Below are positions 26,801 to 35,468 of a stretch of DNA of 64,000 nt, piece by piece. A program made the position numbers and the translations under genes. A model generated the notes under the pieces. The model was given only the letters and a program-made list of their open reading frames with translations, was not told where the DNA came from and did no database searches. The stretch is from positions 62,001-126,000 of the forward strand of contig NZ_RJZE01000009.1 of assembly GCF_003986935.1 (NCBI RefSeq), given 5' to 3'. Position 1 is the first letter of the stretch. Each line of letters starts with the position of its first letter. Source of the DNA: Paraburkholderia kururiensis JCM 10599 = LMG 19447 (GTDB taxonomy: Bacteria; Pseudomonadota; Gammaproteobacteria; Burkholderiales; Burkholderiaceae).

Positions 26801-28975
26801 ATGTTCAAGTCCCTGAAGCTGCCGGCAGGCGGGGAAATCGGCATCGCGATGCTGGTGGTGGCGATCATCTCGCTCATGATCCTGCCGCTGCCGCCCGAGC
26901 TGATCGACGTGCTGCTCGCGGTGAACATCACGATCAGCGTGACGCTGCTGATGATCACCATGTACGTGCCGAGCGTGGTGTCGCTCTCGGTGTTCCCCTC
27001 GCTGCTGCTTTTCACAACGCTCTACCGGCTCTCGCTCAACATCGCGTCCACGAAGTCGATCCTCTTGCATGCGGACGCGGGCCACATCATCGAAAGCTTC
27101 GGCGAACTCGTGGTGGGCGGCAACCTCGTGGTGGGGCTCGTGGTGTTCGTCATCATCACGACAGTGCAGTTCATCGTGATCGCGAAGGGCTCGGAACGCG
27201 TGGCCGAAGTGGGCGCGCGGTTCACGCTGGACGCGCTGCCCGGCAAGCAGATGAGCATCGACGCCGACCTGCGCGCGAACATCATCACGCCCGAAGAGGC
27301 GCGCAGAAAACGCGCGACGCTCGCCGTGGAAAGCCAGTTGCACGGCGGCATGGACGGCGCCATGAAGTTCGTGAAGGGCGACGCCATTGCGGGGCTCATC
27401 ATCACGCTCATCAACATCGTGGCGGGCATCGCGGTAGGCGTGGCGTATCACGACATGTCGGCGGGCGAGGCCGCGAACCGGTTCTCGATTCTTTCGGTGG
27501 GCGACGCGATGGTTTCGCAGATTCCGTCGCTGCTGCTCTCCGTCGCGGCGGGCATCATGATTACGCGCGTGGCCGACGAGCGCGAGGCGAAGCAGCTTTC
27601 GCTCGGCGACGAGATTGGCCGCCAGCTTTCCACGAGCGCCCGCGCGCTCTACTTCGCGAGCCTGCTGCTGGTGGGCTTCGCCGCCGTGCCGGGCTTCCCC
27701 ACTTCGCTCTTTCTGCTGCTCTCGGGCACGCTCGCGTTCTGCGCGTGGCGGCTCGGCAAGAAGCAGCCCGCGTCGGCCTCGCATGCCACCGAAGCGGTCA
27801 ACGCCATGCAGCGCGCCGGCTCGAAAGTGGACGTGCCCGCCATTCTGGCGCGCCCGCCGCAGTTCGCCTGCCCGCTCGGCGTGCGCATCGCGCCGGACCT
27901 CGTGGCGCGGCTTTCCACCGCGGCGCTCGACACCTCGTTCGAAGCGGAGCGCAGCAAGCTCCAGGAGTATCTGGGCCTGCCCTTCCCCGGCATCACGATG
28001 TGGACGAGCGACGCGCTGCCGCCCTCCACCTGCGAGCTGCTGATGCACGACGTGCCGTACTGCTCGTTCGAATTGCCCGCAGGCAAGGTGATGCTGCCGG
28101 AGCCGGCGAAGCTGAGAGGGGTGAATGCGACCAATGGTGCGGGCAATGGCGCGACGGACGGCACAGGCCCCGGCCAGGCCACATCGCCGAACGGGCCCAC
28201 TCCACTCAAAGGCGAACTCACCGCCGCCGACCTCGCCGCGCTGCGCGAACGCGCCGAGCAACGCCCCGGCCTCGACGGCGGCCCCGGCCCCACCTACTGG
28301 ATCGAAGAAAAAGCGCTGCCCGCGAAGACCCAGGCGTGGCGCGCGGAGCAGGTCATCGCGCATGCGTCGGTCGCGATGCTGCGCCGCCACGCGTCGCTCT
28401 TCCTCGGCATTCAGGAAGTGCAGTGGATTCTCGACCAGCAGAACACCGACTACCCGGGCCTCGTCGCCGAGGTGCAGAAGGTGCTGCCGCCGCAGCGCAT
28501 TGCCGACGTGCTGCGCCGCCTGCTCGAAGAACAGGTGCCCATCCGCAACATTCGCAACATCCTGGAAAGCCTCATCGTGTGGGGCGCGAAAGAGAAGGAC
28601 ATGCTGATGCTCACGGAGTACGTGCGCGGCGACCTCGCGCGCTTTCTCGCGCATCGCGCGGCAGGCGGTGCGCGGCAGCTCCCGGCCGTGCTGTTCGACC
28701 TGCCCGTGGAGCAGCACATCCGCCAGGCGATCAAGCAGACGCCCACCGGCAACTTCCTCGCGCTGCCGCCCGACGAGGCCAACTACCTCATCGACAAGAT
28801 CCAGTCGTTCGTGGGCCAGGTGCCGCGCGAAGGCGTGGCGCTCGTCACGTCGATGGACATTCGCCGCTACGTGCGCCGCATGATCGAGGCGCGGCTCAAC
28901 TGGCTTTCGGTGTACTCGTACCAGGAGCTGGGTGAGCACGTCGAGCTGCAGCCGCTCGGCCGCGTCACGATCTGA
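26801..28975 (+). CDS. hrcV: T3SS major export gate protein HrcV (SctV)
   Basis: 724-residue inner-membrane gate that forms a cytoplasmic nonameric ring and takes in substrates. The N-terminal 330 residues hold about eight transmembrane helices, with the FlhA/SctV signature FPSLLLFTTLYRLSLNIAST and the FHIPEP-equivalent loop (DALPGKQMSIDADLRAN). The cytoplasmic domain has the expected blocks YWIEEKAL, VLRRLLEEQVPIRNIRNILE and RRYVRRMIEARLNWLSVYSYQEL. A variable Asn/Gly/Thr-rich segment (about residues 440-470) lies between subdomains. Ribosome site GGAG is present. Complete. Confidence 0.97.
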   Translation: MFKSLKLPAGGEIGIAMLVVAIISLMILPLPPELIDVLLAVNITISVTLLMITMYVPSVVSLSVFPSLLLFTTLYRLSLNIASTKSILLHADAGHIIESFGELVVGGNLVVGLVVFVIITTVQFIVIAKGSERVAEVGARFTLDALPGKQMSIDADLRANIITPEEARRKRATLAVESQLHGGMDGAMKFVKGDAIAGLIITLINIVAGIAVGVAYHDMSAGEAANRFSILSVGDAMVSQIPSLLLSVAAGIMITRVADEREAKQLSLGDEIGRQLSTSARALYFASLLLVGFAAVPGFPTSLFLLLSGTLAFCAWRLGKKQPASASHATEAVNAMQRAGSKVDVPAILARPPQFACPLGVRIAPDLVARLSTAALDTSFEAERSKLQEYLGLPFPGITMWTSDALPPSTCELLMHDVPYCSFELPAGKVMLPEPAKLRGVNATNGAGNGATDGTGPGQATSPNGPTPLKGELTAADLAALRERAEQRPGLDGGPGPTYWIEEKALPAKTQAWRAEQVIAHASVAMLRRHASLFLGIQEVQWILDQQNTDYPGLVAEVQKVLPPQRIADVLRRLLEEQVPIRNIRNILESLIVWGAKEKDMLMLTEYVRGDLARFLAHRAAGGARQLPAVLFDLPVEQHIRQAIKQTPTGNFLALPPDEANYLIDKIQSFVGQVPREGVALVTSMDIRRYVRRMIEARLNWLSVYSYQELGEHVELQPLGRVTI

Positions 28976-29004
28976 CCGCGCATTCAATCGCGCCCACCAC
29001 GCTC

Positions 29005-29709
29005 ATGGCCCACATCGAGTCCCGACCGCTGCGCATCATTCCAGGCGACGCCGAACCGCAGCCGCTCCCTGACGAAGCCCGCGCGAAACGCTTCGACTAC
29101 GCCGCGCTCGCGCGCCGCGTGCGCGCGCGAAGACCGCCGGGCCGGGATGCGGGCGCATCGGGCAACACGAGCGCATCAGAAGACCACGACGCGCCCGCGC
29201 ACAACCGGCTCAGACACGACAACACGCCGGACGACACCCCAGACGACACCCCAGACGACGCAGCAGACAACGCCGGCAGCGCACGCGGTGCCGGTGCAGG
29301 CGCGCCGCTTGCCGGCCACAGCAACGCCGCGCCGCCCACGAGCGACGACCTGCTGCCCGAGCGGCTCGCGCACGTCACGCTGCCCATCGTCGATTCGATG
29401 TTCCGCACGCAGAGCCACTTCCTCGAACTGGCCACCTCGCTTGCCACCGAAGTGGCCGCCTTCGCGAGCGACCAGGCCATTGGCGACGCGGGCAACTGGG
29501 AAGTGCAGATGCCGCTCGACCGCGCCATCCTGCCCGACACCACGCTGTATCTTTCGCTTTCGCGTTTCAGGCTTTCGCTTCGGTTCGATACGCCGGACGC
29601 CGATACGAAGCAGCTACTGTTGCACCACAGTGCGCTGCTCGAGCGCGAACTGGACCAGTTGCTGCGCGCGTGGGGCACGCCGCGCGACATCGAGCTTTCG
29701 GTCTGGTGA
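29005..29709 (+). CDS. hpaP: T3SS substrate-specificity protein HpaP/HpaC (SctP)
   Basis: 234-residue protein in the SctP slot between hrcV and hrcQ. Homologues in Xanthomonas and Ralstonia bind HrcU and HrpB2 and control the switch to translocon and effector export. The N-terminal half is disordered (Asp/Pro/Thr repeats, DDTPDDTPDD around residue 72). The conserved C-terminal T3S4-like domain includes LERLAHVTLPIVDSMF, GNWEVQMPLD and LLHHSALLERELDQLLRAWG. The start at 29005 lies 29 bases after hrcV. Confidence rests on position plus the C-terminal domain. Confidence 0.87.
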   Translation: MAHIESRPLRIIPGDAEPQPLPDEARAKRFDYAALARRVRARRPPGRDAGASGNTSASEDHDAPAHNRLRHDNTPDDTPDDTPDDAADNAGSARGAGAGAPLAGHSNAAPPTSDDLLPERLAHVTLPIVDSMFRTQSHFLELATSLATEVAAFASDQAIGDAGNWEVQMPLDRAILPDTTLYLSLSRFRLSLRFDTPDADTKQLLLHHSALLERELDQLLRAWGTPRDIELSVW

Positions 29710-29820
29710 GCGTCACGGCTTCCCTTCTTACCCGTCTCAGTGGTTTCACCCGCTGAGCAGCGGCGCAACCCTCAACCCTCAACGCTCGACGAACGCGCCC
29801 GCCTTGCGGGGCCACACTGC

Positions 29821-31344
29821 ATGGGCCATCTGACTGCTGAAATGCCGGCCGGCGAGCCCCACCTGGAGGCAACGCCGCGCACCGCGCACGAGACCGGGCA
29901 TCCGGCTCGCGCGCGTCACGCGGCGAACCTGCCTGAGAACGTGCCCGACCTGGGGCGCAGCGCAGCGGCAGGCGACGGCACGCAACGCCTGCCGCTGCGC
30001 GCCGTCGCCCACCTGGCCGCGCGTGCGTCGCGCGTGCTCTGCGATGCACGCACGCCGGTCGTGCTGGGTCATGGGCTGAGCATCGTGGACTGGCAGGCAT
30101 CGGTGGAAGGCATCGCGCCGCGCGATCTGTCCGCACAGGCCCTCGCCGCGTCGTTCGAGATGCCCGGCGTGCTCGAACTCGCGCACGCTGCCGGCCCCCT
30201 GCACGTAGCGTTCGACCTCGCCGCGCATCCCGCGCTGGCCATCGCCGCGTCGCCTGCGCGTGGGGCCACGTCCGCATCCGCCGACAGCGACCGCGCGTTG
30301 CGCGCCGCGATTCTCGGTGTGCTGCTGGAGCCGCTGTTCCAGCGCATTGCCGCGTTAGGCCTCGGCGATCTGCACGTCGTGCGGCTCACACGCGGCCTGC
30401 TCGCAAGCGATGCGCAGGCTGCATCGGTGGCGTTGGCCTTCACGCTCGACGGCCGCCGCGTCGCCGCGCAAATCGCGCTCACCCCGGCACTGCTCGCCGT
30501 GCTCGAAGAGGCGCACGCCACGCAGATGTCCGCGCTCGCGCGCCGTGGCTTGCCGGCGCTGCTGGACGTTGGCCAGAACGCCGACAAGAACGCGAGCCTT
30601 GCGCCCGATGCCGCTGCGGCACTGCGCGCAAGGCTCGGCGAGTTGCGCGTGCCCGGCCGGCTCGTGCTGGGCGCACGCCGTCTTTCCATCGAAACGCTGC
30701 GGGCGCTCGCGCCCGGCGACGTGCTGCTGCGCACGTTCACGGCGAGCCTTGCGCCGCTGCTGGCCGCGGCCGCGCGCGCGGCACGAAACGCGGCGACGGC
30801 GGACGGCTCCCACGCCGAACCCGGCCAGCACGTCCCGAACTCGGCGCACGCAGCACAGGCCGCATTCACGGACCCGAACGGGCCCGCCAGCCACGACAGC
30901 CACGCCGGCCCGGGCGCGCCTCACCCCGCCGGCACTGCCCTCGCGATCGCCGCCTGGGGCACGCCGGGCCTCATCCGTCTGCACGCGCCCGCGCAATTCG
31001 ACGGGCACACGCTAGTCATCACGAAGGAGCCGACCATGTCCGACGACCTGGACCCCGTGCGCGCCGACGACGCGCTCGCCGACGATCAAGCGCAGAACCC
31101 GATCGAAATCGGCGAGCTGGATCTGCCGGTCCAGTTCGAAGTGGATACCGTCGCGCTGCCGCTTTCGCAGCTCTGCGCGTTGCGGCCGGGCTACGTGCTC
31201 GAACTTCCGACGCCCGTGGCCGACGCGCAGTTGAAGCTCGTCACGCACGGCCAGACCATCGGCTACGGCGAACTCGTCACGGTGGGCGAACACCTCGGCA
31301 TCCGGATTCTGCGCATGGCGCACGGCGATGGTCCAGTTCAGTGA
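29821..31344 (+). CDS. hrcQ: T3SS cytoplasmic ring protein HrcQ (SctQ)
   Basis: Sorting-platform protein of the FliM/FliN/SctQ family, about 507 residues from the ATG at 29821; a GTG at 29740 would add 27. It is longer than Xanthomonas HrcQ (about 300). The N-terminal 300 residues are Ala-rich and variable; the C-terminal SPOA domain (ELDLPVQFEVDTVALPLSQL, GYVLELPTP, ANVKLVTHG-like AQLKLVTHGQTIGYGELV, LGIRILRM) is clear. Inside the gene, an AAGGAG site and ATG at 31036 give a separate C-terminal product. The stop overlaps the start of hrcR by 17 bases. It binds HrcL and HrpB4 below the injectisome. Confidence 0.92.
   Translation: MGHLTAEMPAGEPHLEATPRTAHETGHPARARHAANLPENVPDLGRSAAAGDGTQRLPLRAVAHLAARASRVLCDARTPVVLGHGLSIVDWQASVEGIAPRDLSAQALAASFEMPGVLELAHAAGPLHVAFDLAAHPALAIAASPARGATSASADSDRALRAAILGVLLEPLFQRIAALGLGDLHVVRLTRGLLASDAQAASVALAFTLDGRRVAAQIALTPALLAVLEEAHATQMSALARRGLPALLDVGQNADKNASLAPDAAAALRARLGELRVPGRLVLGARRLSIETLRALAPGDVLLRTFTASLAPLLAAAARAARNAATADGSHAEPGQHVPNSAHAAQAAFTDPNGPASHDSHAGPGAPHPAGTALAIAAWGTPGLIRLHAPAQFDGHTLVITKEPTMSDDLDPVRADDALADDQAQNPIEIGELDLPVQFEVDTVALPLSQLCALRPGYVLELPTPVADAQLKLVTHGQTIGYGELVTVGEHLGIRILRMAHGDGPVQ
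31036..31344 (+). CDS. Internal translation product HrcQ-C (SPOA domain alone)
   Basis: A perfect AAGGAG (31024-31029) stands 6 bases before an in-frame ATG at 31036 within hrcQ. The product, MSDDLDPVRADD to the common stop, would be 102 residues: a short acidic leader plus the complete SPOA domain. In Yersinia (YscQ), Salmonella (SpaO) and others, SctQ genes make such a short form that assembles with the long one, and in Pseudomonas syringae the two parts are separate genes (hrcQA/hrcQB). The site here is stronger than that of the full-length start. Seen directly in sequence; expression is inferred. Confidence 0.72.
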   Translation: MSDDLDPVRADDALADDQAQNPIEIGELDLPVQFEVDTVALPLSQLCALRPGYVLELPTPVADAQLKLVTHGQTIGYGELVTVGEHLGIRILRMAHGDGPVQ

Positions 31345-31978
31345 CATCACCGGGCTGCTGCTCGTCGTCGTTGCGATCAGCCTCTTGCCTTTCGTCGCGA
31401 TGGTGGTCACCTCCTACGCCAAGATCGTGGTCGTGCTGGGCCTCCTGCGCAACGCGCTGGGCGTGCAGCAGGTGCCGCCCAACATGGTGCTCAACGGCAT
31501 CGCGATACTCGTGTCGCTCTACGTGATGGCGCCCGTGGGCATGCAGGCCGCGCACACACTGGAAGGCGAGCAGATTTCGGGGCAACCGTCGCAGGCGCTC
31601 ATTCAGGCGTTCGGCGCGGCGCGCGAGCCGTTTCGCAGCTTCCTGCAGAAACACGCGAACGAACGCGAGAAGCGTTTTTTCATCCGCTCCGCGAACGTGG
31701 TGTGGCCCAAAGACGCCGCGAGCAGCCTGCACGAAAACGACCTGATCGTGCTTGCGCCCGCGTTCACGCTGAGCGAGCTCACGGACGCGTTCAAGATCGG
31801 CTTTCTGCTCTACATCGCGTTCATCGTGGTGGACCTCATCATCGCCAACGTGCTGCTCGCGATGGGCTTGAACCAGGTGCAGCCCACCAACGTCGCCATT
31901 CCGTTCAAGCTGCTGCTCTTCGTGGTGATGGACGGATGGTCCACGCTCATTCACGGCCTCGTGCTCACCTACAAGTAG
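31328..31978 (+). CDS. hrcR: T3SS export pore protein HrcR (SctR)
   Basis: 216-residue inner-membrane protein of the SctR/FliP family, five copies of which build the export pore with HrcS and HrcT. It has a hydrophobic N-terminus, the signature SYAKIVVVLGLLRNALGVQQ with PPNMVLNGIAI, a periplasmic domain of about 90 residues, and the C-terminal pair of helices containing LTDAFKIGFLLYIAFIVVDLI and LLLFVVMDGW. Its start lies 17 bases inside hrcQ. Length and all conserved blocks are normal. Confidence 0.97.
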   Translation: MVQFSDITGLLLVVVAISLLPFVAMVVTSYAKIVVVLGLLRNALGVQQVPPNMVLNGIAILVSLYVMAPVGMQAAHTLEGEQISGQPSQALIQAFGAAREPFRSFLQKHANEREKRFFIRSANVVWPKDAASSLHENDLIVLAPAFTLSELTDAFKIGFLLYIAFIVVDLIIANVLLAMGLNQVQPTNVAIPFKLLLFVVMDGWSTLIHGLVLTYK

Positions 31979-31998
31979 CGCAACGCGGGAAAAAGCTC

Positions 31999-32262
31999 AT
32001 GGACGTCGATACGCTCGTTCGCTTCACTACGCAGGGCATGCTGCTGTGCATGTACGTGTCGCTGCCCATCGTGATCGTGGCCGCGGTGGTGGGCCTTGGC
32101 GTGTCGTTCCTGCAGGCCATCACGTCGATGCAGGACCAGACGCTCTCGCACGGCGTGAAGCTCGTCGCGGTGACGGTGGCCATCGTGATTGCCGCGCCGT
32201 TTTCGGCGGCCGCGATCCTGCATTTCGCCAACGAGATCATGCAGACGGCGGTGCCGCAATGA
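31999..32262 (+). CDS. hrcS: T3SS export pore protein HrcS (SctS)
   Basis: 87-residue two-helix membrane protein of the SctS/FliQ family. Helix one is MLLCMYVSLPIVIVAAVVGL, then comes the conserved SFLQAITSMQDQTLSHGVKL loop, then helix two AVTVAIVIAAPFSAAAIL. The start at 31999 follows GGGAAAAAG. It sits 20 bases after hrcR, and its stop codon overlaps the hpaA start (ATGA). Clear family member. Confidence 0.96.
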   Translation: MDVDTLVRFTTQGMLLCMYVSLPIVIVAAVVGLGVSFLQAITSMQDQTLSHGVKLVAVTVAIVIAAPFSAAAILHFANEIMQTAVPQ

Positions 32263-33395
32263 CCCGCATCGGCGGACCACCGCAGACGCCGCAACCTGCG
32301 CAGACGTCGTCGATCAACCAGGCGCAGACGAACGCCACGCCGAGCTCGAACGACAGCAGTTCGGCACGCTTCGCGGTGCAGTATCGCGACACGACCTTCG
32401 GCTACCAGGCCCAGCCGCAAGGCCCCACGCGCAGCCAGCTGCGTGCGCGCAAGCTCGCGGATTCGCTCGCGCGCAAACGACGCGCGGAACGCCGGACGCG
32501 CCGCAACGTGAGCGGCGGCTCCGACGACATCGACGACGGCGGCCACGCGCCCGAAGAACACCGCCGCGTGACGCGCGACGGCGGCGGAGGGGGCAGCGGA
32601 AGCGGCCAGCAACATCATGGCGACGGCGACGGTCATGGCGAAGCGGCGGCGGATCTGCCCGCCGTGAAGAGCCGCCCAGGCGCCACGGTGCCGCCGCTCG
32701 CGCAAGGCGCGCTGCAAGGCATCGCAGCCGCGGCGCCGAACGAGCGCGCGCGCGAGAACGCGGTACTCGATGCCTTCAGCGATACGTTGCTCGATTTGCG
32801 TCAGCGCATGAGCGCGAACCCTCAGGCGCCGCTCGATGCGCGCATTCACGAAGCCATGCTCGATCTGCTCGCCGTGCAGCGCGCCTACGGCCCGTTCTCG
32901 CCGGCCACGCTGGGGGCGGCGCGGCAGCGGTTGATCGAGGCGAGCGAGCGGCAGCCAGGCGGCGGGCGAACGGCTGGCGCCGTTGCGCCGATGGGCGCGA
33001 GTTCGCCTCGGACGGGCGTGGCCGCGCACGCCGCTTTGGGCACGGCATTACGCGCGGCGCCGGGCGCCTTGCCGGCGAGCGGCGCGGCGCTTGATTCGTC
33101 GGTTCGTGGCCCCGGTATTGGCCCCGCTGTTGGCCCCGCTGTTGGCCCCGGTATTGGCCCCGCTGTTAGCCCGGCCATCAGCTCCCCAGCCAGCCCGCCT
33201 TCCGCCGAGCTTCCGGCATCCGCCAATGGCGATGCTGCGCAAACGCTGCTCGCCGACCGCGTCGGCCGCTTCAATCTGCTGCTCGGGCTGCTGATTTTCA
33301 GCGCATCGCGGCCCACCACTTCCACGCGCCTCGCCCATCAGACCGACACGCTACAGGTGCTGCGCGGCGGCATGCTCGCGCGTCGGCGCGGGTGA
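32259..33395 (+). CDS. hpaA: HpaA-type secreted T3SS control protein
   Basis: 378-residue hydrophilic protein in the hpaA position. Xanthomonas HpaA is both a T3SS substrate and a regulator that holds the chaperone HpaB until secretion starts, and it carries nuclear localisation signals. Here residues 60-90 contain a dense basic cluster (ARKLADSLARKRRAERRTRRN) that could act the same way. The middle (AVLDAFSDTLLDLRQRMSANPQAP, LDLLAVQRAYGPFSP) is helical, and the end (NLLLGLLIFSASRPTTSTRL) is conserved-looking. A Gly/Pro/Ala-rich stretch is encoded by five 12-bp repeats (33108-33167). The N-terminal 50 residues are Ser/Thr/Gln-rich, as in many T3SS substrates. Confidence 0.82.
   Translation: MTRIGGPPQTPQPAQTSSINQAQTNATPSSNDSSSARFAVQYRDTTFGYQAQPQGPTRSQLRARKLADSLARKRRAERRTRRNVSGGSDDIDDGGHAPEEHRRVTRDGGGGGSGSGQQHHGDGDGHGEAAADLPAVKSRPGATVPPLAQGALQGIAAAAPNERARENAVLDAFSDTLLDLRQRMSANPQAPLDARIHEAMLDLLAVQRAYGPFSPATLGAARQRLIEASERQPGGGRTAGAVAPMGASSPRTGVAAHAALGTALRAAPGALPASGAALDSSVRGPGIGPAVGPAVGPGIGPAVSPAISSPASPPSAELPASANGDAAQTLLADRVGRFNLLLGLLIFSASRPTTSTRLAHQTDTLQVLRGGMLARRRG
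33108..33167 (+). repeat. 12-bp tandem repeat in hpaA (5 units)
   Basis: Five consecutive 12-mers, alternating GGCCCCGGTATT and GGCCCCGCTGTT, encode repeated Gly-Pro-Gly-Ile / Gly-Pro-Ala-Val in the HpaA linker. In-frame unit length means copy-number changes would keep the gene open. Confidence 0.92.
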
Positions 33396-33630
33396 GTACA
33401 TCCGGGCATACCTGAACGCAAACGAGCGCCACCGAGCCGAGCGTGGGTCGCGCGCCGTCGCCTGCCCCACGGCGCATGAAAAGCGGCACATGCCCAATCG
33501 ATTCGCCTCGCCGCTGAGCGCTTCGCATCGCGGGCCGGCGCGCCATATCAGGCGGCTAGAGTAGCGTCAGACGCGTGCGCCACCGTGCACGCATTTGCCT
33601 CACGCTTACAGGGTCGGGTCCGTCCACACG
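33396..33630. other. hpaA-hrcD spacer
   Basis: 235 bases, the longest gap inside the rightward operon apart from that before the pilin candidate. I see no hrp box or terminator in it, so hrcD is most simply read from the upstream promoter. Confidence 0.4.
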
Positions 33631-35070
33631 ATGAAACTGCTGCGTATCCTGACGGGTGTTCATGCAGGCGCCGAGCTGCGTCTGAGTCCGGGCACGCACC
33701 GCATCGGTCCGGACGACGACGCCGACATCCGCATCTCCGACTGGCGCGGCGCCGACGTGCTGCTCGCCGTCGACGCGGACGGCGTGGTGAGCGCGCGGCG
33801 CGTCGCCGCCGAAACAGCGGAAGCGGCGGAAGCGGTCGAGGTGGAAGGCGGTGCGGCCGGCGCGAGCGCCGGTGAAACCGGCGGGTTCGAAACCGGCGGC
33901 ACGCGTGGCGCGAACCCGGCGTCAAACCTGGCCGCAGACCCAGCGACTGGCGCCACGCTCGCCGACGCCAGCAGCCCCATCGACCCGGGCACCGTGTTGC
34001 TCGTCGACTTCGTGCCCATGCAGTTCGGCGAGACCGTGCTGTGCGTAGGCTGGTCCGATGCGGCGTGGCCAAGCGACCTCGATCTGCTCTCCACGCTGCT
34101 CATCAAGCCCAGCGAGGAACGCCGCGAGGCGGAACGCTCGCGCCGCCGCAAGATTGCGGGCATCGCGCTCGCCTGCGCGATGCTGGGTGCCGTGATCGTG
34201 ATCGGCTCCGTGCTGATGACCACGATGGTGAGCCGCGCCGCGCTGCCTCACGACGCGGGCGGCCTCGCGCAGCGGGTCAACGACACGCTCGCCGCCGCGC
34301 ACCAGAACGAGTTGCGTGCGCACGCCGAGGGCAACACGGTGCTCGTCACCGGCATGGTGGCGACGCCCGAGGACGACGTCGCGGTACGCCGCCTGCTTTC
34401 GCGCTTTTCGCAGACGTCGATCTATCGACGCTACGACGTGGCGCAGAACGACGTGCACAGCATCGAAGATTCGCTCGGCGTACGCGGCGCCCGCGTCGCG
34501 TACGCGGGCAACGGTGCGTTCGACGTGACAGGCAGCGTGTCGAATCCAGCCGATCTCGACGCCGCCATCGCGCGCGTGCGCCACGATCTGAGCGAGAACG
34601 TGCGCGCCATTCGCAGCCACGTGACGCAGTCCACGGAGAACCAGCCGCTGCCGCCGTCGTTTTCGATGCTGATGACCTCGGACACGGTGCGCTACGCGGA
34701 AACGCCGGACGGCGTGAAGCACATCTATGCCCAGCCCGATCCGCCGGATGCTGCCTCGGACACGGCCGCCGCCAGTGCAGACGGCGCCGGCGGCGCCCCG
34801 GGCGCGGCCGCCGCGCAGGCGAACAGCGCGAGCGGCGTGCCGCCCACCGTGACCACCGGCGCGGCGACGGGCGTGATGGAACCGGCGCCGGGCCCGGACG
34901 CGGCTTCAGGGGCCGCAGCAGCAGGCTCCGGAGCCGCCGCATCGAATACCACATCCAATACCACATCGAATACCGCTCCGAATAGCGCTTCGCATGCGGC
35001 ATTGAGCGCCGCCTCGAACAGCGCTTCGAGCACCGCCGCTGCAAGCCGCCCCACCCCGCATATCCCGTAG
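33631..35070 (+). CDS. hrcD: T3SS inner-ring protein HrcD (HrpD5, SctD)
   Basis: 479-residue inner-membrane ring protein of the SctD family (HrpD5/HrpW in related systems). It starts with an FHA-like cytoplasmic domain (MKLLRILTGVHAGAELRLSPGTHRIG), interrupted by an Ala/Gly-rich insert. A single transmembrane helix (IAGIALACAMLGAVIVIGSVL) lies near residue 182, followed by periplasmic ring domains (HQNELRAHAEGNTVLVTGMV, ALPHD). The last 130 residues are low-complexity Ala/Ser/Thr/Asn (SNTTSNTTSNTA). I chose the ATG at 33631; a TTG at 33595 is also in frame. It pairs with HrcJ. Confidence 0.88.
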   Translation: MKLLRILTGVHAGAELRLSPGTHRIGPDDDADIRISDWRGADVLLAVDADGVVSARRVAAETAEAAEAVEVEGGAAGASAGETGGFETGGTRGANPASNLAADPATGATLADASSPIDPGTVLLVDFVPMQFGETVLCVGWSDAAWPSDLDLLSTLLIKPSEERREAERSRRRKIAGIALACAMLGAVIVIGSVLMTTMVSRAALPHDAGGLAQRVNDTLAAAHQNELRAHAEGNTVLVTGMVATPEDDVAVRRLLSRFSQTSIYRRYDVAQNDVHSIEDSLGVRGARVAYAGNGAFDVTGSVSNPADLDAAIARVRHDLSENVRAIRSHVTQSTENQPLPPSFSMLMTSDTVRYAETPDGVKHIYAQPDPPDAASDTAAASADGAGGAPGAAAAQANSASGVPPTVTTGAATGVMEPAPGPDAASGAAAAGSGAAASNTTSNTTSNTAPNSASHAALSAASNSASSTAAASRPTPHIP

Positions 35071-35080
35071 GAGAGACGAC

Positions 35081-35323
35081 ATGTACGAACCCCTGCAAGC
35101 CTGCGCCGCCGACTTCAACGATCTGCAGAAGACGCTGGCCGACCCGAACGGCGGCCCGCGCATCGCGGCGATTCGCACGGCGCTGGATGCCACCGCGAAG
35201 AACATCAGCGAAACGGTGGGCGCCACGGCGACCGACCGCGACAACCTCGGCAAGCTCTATCGCGGCATGCTGGCGGCGAGCCGCATCGTCGCGCACCTGC
35301 AGGAAAAACGCGGCGCTGCGTAA
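35081..35323 (+). CDS. hrpD6: HrpD6 family T3SS protein
   Basis: 80-residue protein matching HrpD6 of Xanthomonas in position (after hrcD), length and helical pattern (FNDLQKTLADPNGGPRIAAIRTALDATAKNISETVG, then NLGKLYRGMLAASRIVAHLQE). In Xanthomonas oryzae HrpD6 influences export of HrpB2-type components and hrp regulation. No membrane segment or signal peptide is seen. It starts 10 bases after hrcD. A large stem-loop follows it. Confidence 0.85.
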   Translation: MYEPLQACAADFNDLQKTLADPNGGPRIAAIRTALDATAKNISETVGATATDRDNLGKLYRGMLAASRIVAHLQEKRGAA

Positions 35324-35391
35324 GACACACGCGGCGCAGCTACCGGCACACCGCGGGCGCAACACGGCACGCGGCGCCGGGCACGAGGCTT

Positions 35392-35435
35392 TTCCGGCAC
35401 AGCAGCACGGCTGCGCTGCTGCCGCCGTGCCGGAA
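35392..35435 (+). promoter_or_regulatory. Large stem-loop between hrpD6 and the pilin candidate
   Basis: TTCCGGCAC (35392-35400) pairs perfectly with GTGCCGGAA (35427-35435), and AGCAG (35401-35405) with CTGCT (35416-35420), leaving a 10-base apical loop and a 6-base bulge. There is no T-run, so it is not a standard terminator. It ends 34 bases before the pilin candidate start and could be an mRNA stability or processing element that raises expression of that gene relative to the basal-body genes. Confidence 0.65.
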
Positions 35436-35468
35436 GGCAATCTTGTCACTTCAACGAGGAGTAACGAT

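Noticed and set aside
25225..28935. 1236-codon open frame across hrcU and hrcV
   Set aside because: It is a shadow of hrcU/hrcV in another frame, with Arg/Ala/His-rich composition and no family similarity.
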